From: Cercis canadensis
Lineage: Eukaryota; Streptophyta; Magnoliopsida; Fabales; Fabaceae
NCBI GenBank assembly: GCA_003255065.1
Contig: QAOA01003028.1
Span: 1,366,440 to 1,430,439 of the forward strand
Length of the DNA stretch: 64,000 nucleotides
Reading direction: 5' to 3'
The position numbers and the translations under genes are program-made. Under the pieces are notes generated by a model. It was not told the DNA's origin. It made no database searches and was given only the letters and a program-made list of their open reading frames with translations. Below, piece by piece: positions 59,001-64,000 of this stretch (position 1 is the first letter of the stretch; each line of letters starts with the position of its first letter).

Positions 59001-60157
59001 GAAAAGTCTATATAAAAATTAAACAAATTTAACCCCATTTTGAAGTGCTGGTTTTCAGTACCTCAGTCACGCTGTATGAAGTAGAAAATATCTCTCTTGT
59101 TGTCAGCGGCATGGCTGTAAATTTCTCATGGGATTCAACAAAAGTGTGTGTTTTTATTGATCTTAAACATTTAATTAGGAAATGAGATGACTTTTCTTTA
59201 GACAGAGTGAAGAAACTCTGGTTGTCTGTGTACTTCTATAATCTAAAATATAGCAACCATTGTATACATAAACTTTGGTTGTCTGTCTTACATTCGTCGG
59301 CAGGCATCTATTGACTTTTGTGTATGAAGTGTACAAGAACTCCTTTAGTAAATAATGCTTTGCTCATGCCCCATGGATAGCTTCCTCCAAATATAATTTT
59401 AAAAAAAGGGGTCACAATTTCTTGCAGGCACTCAGGGATTATATTAGTCGAGTTTCTTTTGATCTTTCTTAGGGTTAATATAGCTGATAATATTATTAAA
59501 GACAGAAAAGTATTAGAGCCTTAGAGGTCTTAACTTGGTAGCAGGTCAAATTTGTGCTCTTTACCTTGCAAGTTGCGGCCAAACATGTGCTCTAGTTTCT
59601 TTTGAAAATGATAGAATAAATAATTTGCAAACCATCAGAATTGGGATGCTAATATGTCTATTTTTTATGTAGTCAATCTCAGCTCACTGGAGATTACCAT
59701 TTGCGACTACATATAAATAAGATAAACTAATTTAATATGATTATTTATGGTGAGCCTCACAGGTGCTCTTTATCTTGTCCTCATGCATATTTGATATTTC
59801 TCTAGACCCACTTATGTGTAAGCTTTTATCGATTAGTTAATTTTATGGTAAAAGATAGGGACTCCTCAATATAGACTAATGATTTTTAATTGTGAGTTTG
59901 AGACTTGTGTTTGATTTTTAAGTTATGATTATGTTAAATGTTTAATTCTTTGTGAATTAGTTTGAGTAAGTTTTAAATATTTTTTTTTTGTTTTGAAGTC
60001 ATTTTTTGTTATTTTATGAGCAATATACTATATTGTACTTCTATTATAAATTTTTAAAAACATGTTTTTAGTGTGACTGGTTCGACCGTTTGATCCAACC
60101 GGTCTGACTAGTCTGACCGATTTTTTTTGTCACACCGATTTGATTTTTAAAACATTG
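53020..60157. mobile_element. Nonautonomous hAT-like element split by a Copia insertion
   Basis: The left end is CAATGTTTTAAAAACCGG and the right end is the inverse of CAATGTTTTAAAAATC. Octamers GTTTCATC (53012-53019) and ATTTCATC (60158-60165) match at 7 of 8 bases, as for an aged hAT insertion. CCGGTT and CGGTTC blocks lie in both sub-termini. Without the retrotransposon the element is about 2.2 kb. No transposase motif was seen; the interior (53200-53950 and 58870-60050) has a C/T-rich stretch near 53250-53370 that may be captured host DNA but codes for nothing I recognise. Confidence 0.78.
53953..58861 (+). mobile_element. Ty1/Copia LTR retrotransposon, young but broken
   Basis: The element is 4.9 kb, with LTRs at 53953-54199 and 58615-58861 (247 bp each), flanked by the 5-base duplication CTATT. 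A primer-binding site TGGTATCAGAGC begins right after the left LTR, complementary to initiator Met-tRNA as in many plant Copia elements, and a purine tract lies just before the right LTR. Parts in order: gag with a CCHC zinc knuckle (about 54.3-55.2 kb), protease and integrase (about 55.3-56.4 kb), reverse transcriptase with a YVDD centre (about 57.1-57.9 kb) and RNase H (about 58.1-58.6 kb); protease-integrase-RT order defines Copia. The LTRs differ at about 3 positions, suggesting insertion roughly 0.5-1 million years ago under usual plant rates. The coding region is broken by roughly half a dozen interruptions and appears defunct. Confidence 0.93.
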
Positions 60158-60165
60158 ATTTCATC

Positions 60166-61387
60166 TGTGTCTAATGATGAGACAACAAGAGGTCCTCATG
60201 TGATATGTAGTACTAGCCTCCAACACATAAACTCCCTCTCATAACAACAATTGCACCACAAGAGATCCGCAGAACTCTAGCTTTCATTCGCATATATGGT
60301 ATATAATCATTGTTGCAATTACAAGTTATTCGTGCACATACTATATAGTATATCTTCATCTTTGACCTCTTTGATTATAAAACCTACATCCATGGGCACC
60401 AAGCAAAATGAGAAAATAATCACTATAAACACCAAGAGATTACAAGACTTTTGCCCAGTTTCCCAATTGCTTCCGTGTTCTCTCACTTATATATAAGCAA
60501 AGTGGGACTTTAATTTTGGATTGGACAAAAAAGACAAGACACCTTAATAGTATACAAGAGGTAATGCGCTTTAGTTTAAATATGAAACCTACATCCACCG
60601 GTGGTGAAGAAGAAGCAATTCACAATGCAAAAATTGGAGATCAAAGGACGAATCTTAATTTACTCTGACCCATATTCTCATTTACACTCAAATTCTCTCT
60701 GATGCACTACAAAACTATTGTTTGCAATATGTAGTCCATATTCTGCTTCACCAAATAATGCTCAATAGGAAACCAGATTTTGTAATTTTCTCGGATTGGG
60801 GAAAAAAAATTAGAAGACACCTCGACAATCACAACGTGCTTCTGGCAAATGCTAACCAAGAAATGCCCAGCCCTGAACCACCCTCCCTTTTACACAGCAA
60901 GTCAGAAAGAACTTATTGTTCTCTCTCTAGAATATTTTTCTTTCTCGTTTGTCAGGACACAATCTAAAAATCTAGCTTTAATATTTTGGGTCTCATATCA
61001 TATTTATGTATACAACAATGGCAATTTAGAAAGAAAAATAAAGCAAGAGAGATGAATGCTTCCACCAACATACTCGGCATTGCTGACTCGTGACCTGAAA
61101 CCAGAGAGAATTTGAGTTTTTCGTACTACTATCCTTTCAAATTACTAAAAAAAAGTGGTCATAAACTTAGAAGGCCTAATAAACCTTACAAAGCACCATA
61201 GATATGATAATTCGTATGCTTCGTAATTTTTATTTAGTTTAATTATGGTATGAGTCTTTATAGTTTGAGCAAAAATTGAAGTAGATATGTTTTTCTCTAA
61301 ATGGATCCCTATTCTTTCATTTGAATATAAATAAGTTCTTACTGTTTAGTCTTACTCATGACACCCTTAGTAGGTAATTGACGTGTC
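60166..61387. other. Intergenic DNA
   Basis: No gene or clear repeat is supported. Short open frames here lack any recognisable domain. Confidence 0.45.
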
Positions 61388-62000
61388 TAGAGCTGGTAAA
61401 ATGGGTCAGGCCCGATAAGTTGACTCGTTTTAGCCTAAAAAAAGTATAGTTGAGTTCTAAATATCCCAGCCCGAATAGAACCGGGCCAATTTGGCCCAAC
61501 CCCGAATTGGCCAATGGCCCTTTCGGGCTGGGTCAGGCCGGTCCGCACATTTTTTTTAAAAAGAAAAGATTACCAAATCATATTAATATGTGTTTTTTAA
61601 CTTTAAACTTTAAAGTATGAACTATTATAATTTTTTTAGTTATTTATAAGTCTATATTTTAAATTTACACTTACATGCATTTTTTTATACATCTTTGATT
61701 CTTTGTTTTAATTTTATTTATTACTTTATACATATTTTATTTTGTTCAATTAGGTTTATTAGTAATTTAACTAAAATTACTAAAGAAAAAAATGTTAATC
61801 TTTATTAGATTTTAGCCTAATTATAAATAAAAATAATTAAAAAAATAAATAAAAAAATAATAAGCCAACTCGTTTAGGCCTACTACTTATATAAGACCGG
61901 GCTGAGCTAGTAATTTGTTAGCCCAAATAAAACTTGACCAATTTGGCCCGGCCCAAATTGGCGCGTGGCCCCATCAGGCAGGGCCGGCCTCTTTCTCAGC
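61388..62000 (+). mobile_element. hAT-like MITE, copy 3
   Basis: The left end is TAGAGCTGGTAAAATGGGTC. The core shares long blocks with 43301-43874, such as ACCAAATCATATTA-TATGTG, TTTAACTTTAAACTTTAAAG and TACATCTTTGATTCTTTG. The right end is degraded and abuts the left inverted repeat of the element at 62008. No target duplication was found. Confidence 0.65.
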
Positions 62001-62007
62001 AACAAAT

Positions 62008-62729
62008 GTGTCAAATGTTATATAAATTTGGCAAACACGAAAGCTTAACTAGCACAAATTTTTGCTAAATCAGAATCTAAAAGTTTTGAATTAGAGAGAA
62101 AACATTGGAGAGAACAAACCAGCAGAAATCAAGGCTTTCCAGATTGTGATTGCAGATAAAGAAGAGAACAAGAAGCAGTTAGCCCCCAAGAGGACTTCGA
62201 ACAAAGACAGGCACACCAAGGTTGAGGGCAGATGAAGGAGGAGAAGGATGCAAGCTCTATCTGCAGCTAGAATTTTTCAGTTGACCAGAGAATTGGGTCA
62301 CAAATCTGATGGGGAAACGATACAGTGGCTATTGCAGCAAACGGAGCCATCGATAATCGCAGCTACTGGGACTGGTACAATACCCGCGTCAGCTCTAGCT
62401 GCTGCTGGTGGCTTTGTTTCACCACAATGTACCTCTCCATCTGCTGGGTTTCAGTCATCATCAGCTCCATCTACAAAAAGTTTAGCCACTGAGAGCTCAA
62501 ATTGCCTTCCCTGGCTTTGACTTGCCTGCCATCAGCATGGGTCCTATGAGTTTCACCTCAATTCTGGGTGGAGCTAACCAGCAGATGCCCACGTCATTGG
62601 TACCAAATTCAACAGGAAGCATAACACCCTAGTGTTTTCTCTCTAATTCAAAACTTTCGTATGCTGACCTGGCTAAAATTTGTGCTAGTTAAGCTTTCAT
62701 ATTCACCAAATATGTATAACGTTTAACAC
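62008..62729. mobile_element. Long-TIR element carrying captured TCP gene sequence (Pack-type)
   Basis: The left arm 62008-62102 and the right arm 62635-62729 are inverted copies of one another, sharing GAAAGCTTAACTAGCACAAA and AGTTTTGAATTAGAGAGAAA. Between them is about 530 bases of TCP coding sequence. The structure fits a Pack-MULE or similar TIR element that has captured host gene DNA. I could not find a convincing target-site duplication, so the superfamily is not settled. Confidence 0.65.
62113..62632 (+). pseudogene. Class I TCP transcription-factor pseudogene (TCP9/TCP19-like)
   Basis: The frame reads [18 protein letters not shown], then [20 protein letters not shown], the basic start of a class I TCP domain, then [20 protein letters not shown] and [20 protein letters not shown], its helix-loop-helix. 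In the basic region the usual Gly codon after EGR is a TGA stop. Part of the middle after the SPSAG segment is missing compared with TCP9/19 proteins as I remember them, and a frame shift near 62508 separates FPGFDLPA and [18 protein letters not shown] from the first part. No intron is present, in line with the mostly intronless TCP family. A full TCP protein cannot be made. Confidence 0.88.
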
Positions 62730-63266
62730 CTCAATTACTCACTAATGGTGTTTGCATAGATTTATTTATGTTTAAATAAAAAAAAATAAGAACCCATTTA
62801 AAAGAAAACCTATTTAAATTTGTACTCAAACTATATACAGACTAAGTATATAATTAAACCTTTTTATTTTTGTTGTAAATTTGTATGATTTTTTTTAGTG
62901 TTGGATATCTCTCTAGACACCCCATTTGGTCTCCGCGAGGAGTATAAATTTAGCTAAGGCCAAAGTCTAATTATCTAAAATTTCCTTTGTAAAAAAAAAA
63001 AAGGAAAAAATCCTTTGTATGTATGGAATTTTCTGGCAAAACCTCAATATTGAGGTCGAAACCTCCCCTGACACCACGTCTGTAGGCAGGGGCAGAGTCT
63101 AGTTGTCCCACAACAGCCCCAAATTTTTTGAAAAATAATTTTTTATTTATAATTTTTTTAAAAATATATGTTTAGCCCCTCAAAAATTTTAAATTTTTAT
63201 ATATATCCTTAATAATTATATTTTAACTCTTATGCTAGCTTCACCTAAGTTACTCTTATTACTCAT
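62730..63266. other. Intergenic DNA
   Basis: No gene is visible. The segment 63060-63200 has a CAACAGCCCCAAATTTTTTG block and TTTAGCCCCTCAAAAATTTT, a motif style common in degraded plant transposons, but no ends could be set. Confidence 0.4.
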
Positions 63267-63800
63267 TAGAGCGGGGACATGGGTCGTGGGCCAATTTGAG
63301 CAAGGCTAATTTGACCCGTTTTCATTTGGACCAACATATTGCCAGTCCAGTTCAGCCTTTCATGTCCTGCAAGCTAAATCGGGTCAGCCCACTTTTTTTA
63401 AAAAAGAATTAAATTATTTTTATTTGTAATTAAGCTAAAAATTAACAAGGTTTAAACTTTTTTCTTTAGTTATTTTGATTATTTTAGGTTAATTTGTTAA
63501 TGAATCTAATTGAACAAAACAAAATATGCAGAAAGTAATAAATAAAATTAAAATAAAGAATCAAAGATATATAAAAAAAAAATACATGTAAGTGTAAATT
63601 TAAAATAAATATACATAAGTAATTAAACAAATTGTAATAATGTATACTTTTAAATAACACTTACTAAAATAATTTAACGGTGTGGTCTAACCTAAAAAAA
63701 AAAAAAAGCCTGGCCCGAATTCAAATGAACAGCAGCCCAAATCGATTTGGGCCAACATTTCTATGGCCCAGTACAACTCGACCTTATCTTGCTAACCGGC
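63267..63800 (-). mobile_element. hAT-like MITE, copy 4, inverted
   Basis: It starts TAGAGCGGGGACATGGGTCG. The core is the inverse of the other copies, with AATCAAAGATATATAAAAAA and ACATGTAAGTGTAAATTTAA in reverse order. The right end is not cleanly defined because another element starts just beyond it. Confidence 0.65.
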
Positions 63801-63809
63801 TTCACTAGG

Positions 63810-64000
63810 GATGGCAATTTGCCCTAGACCCGATAGGGCCCCGGTTTTTTTACCCGTTTAGGTATGGGTATGGGGCAGAAAAATGGGTATGGGGATGGGG
63901 ATGAGTAATTTTATGGATAATTTGATAGGGGCGGGTCTGGGGATGGGGAAGCCCTGCCTCACCCCGCCCTGCCCCGCCCCGCATTGTATACATATATATA
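63810..64000. mobile_element. Start of another TAGGGATGGCAA-type element, cut by the window edge
   Basis: TAGGGATGGCAATTTGCCC opens a G/C-rich stretch with repeated GGGTATGGGGATGGGG and CCCCGCCCTGCCCC blocks. This pattern is common at the ends of plant hAT-like nonautonomous elements. Its other end lies outside the window. Confidence 0.45.

Overview
This is nuclear DNA of a eudicot flowering plant. It is AT-rich, with long intergenic stretches, introns bounded by GT and AG, plant-specific families (a JAZ/TIFY repressor, photorespiratory glycolate oxidases, a PCC13-62-type desiccation protein, a laccase remnant, a TCP remnant) and many small plant transposons. I could not name the species.

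Layout. 1-6.4 kb: an apparently intact five-exon gene for a 319-residue DUF1365 protein (+), with a SINE in its last intron. 6.4-14.0 kb: AT-rich intergenic DNA with short repeats. 14.0-15.4 kb: a three-exon JAZ7/JAZ8-type jasmonate repressor (+) with a TATA box and a G-box upstream. 16.8-17.5 kb: a 710-bp Mutator-like MITE with a 9-bp target-site duplication. 19.2-34.1 kb: a tandem duplication of about 7-8 kb whose units each carry one 11-coding-exon glycolate oxidase gene (-). Both reading frames are open, but copy A has lost the family's active-site tryptophan. Insertions present in one unit and absent from the other order the events after the duplication. 37.5-39.0 kb: a single-exon secreted leucine-rich-repeat protein resembling PII-2 (-). 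39.96-40.15 kb: an orphan terminal exon of a laccase. 40.9-43.0 kb: a lysine-rich, probably nuclear protein (-) with a 5'UTR intron. 43.3-50.6 kb: a repeat-rich block holding a hAT-like MITE, a tandem array of about 280-bp units, an LRR remnant, and a partial copy of the lysine-rich gene's upstream region. 50.7-51.9 kb: a three-exon ferritin-like desiccation-related protein (-). 52.25-52.64 kb: a solo LTR. 53.0-60.2 kb: a hAT-like element split by a young, broken Copia retrotransposon. 61.4-64 kb: two more hAT-like MITEs, a third element cut by the window edge, and a long-TIR element carrying a captured, broken TCP transcription-factor gene.

The genes do not form an operon or cluster with a shared function; they are ordinary neighbouring plant loci. 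I found no CRISPR array, tRNA, rRNA or convincing new multi-gene system. The most interesting points are the diverged glycolate oxidase paralogue, the TCP capture, and the nested and post-duplication insertions. All exon structures were read by hand from splice consensus, frame continuity and family similarity; no alignment or transcript data were available. Five isolated N bases lie at homopolymers or repeat junctions and probably mark assembly joins.
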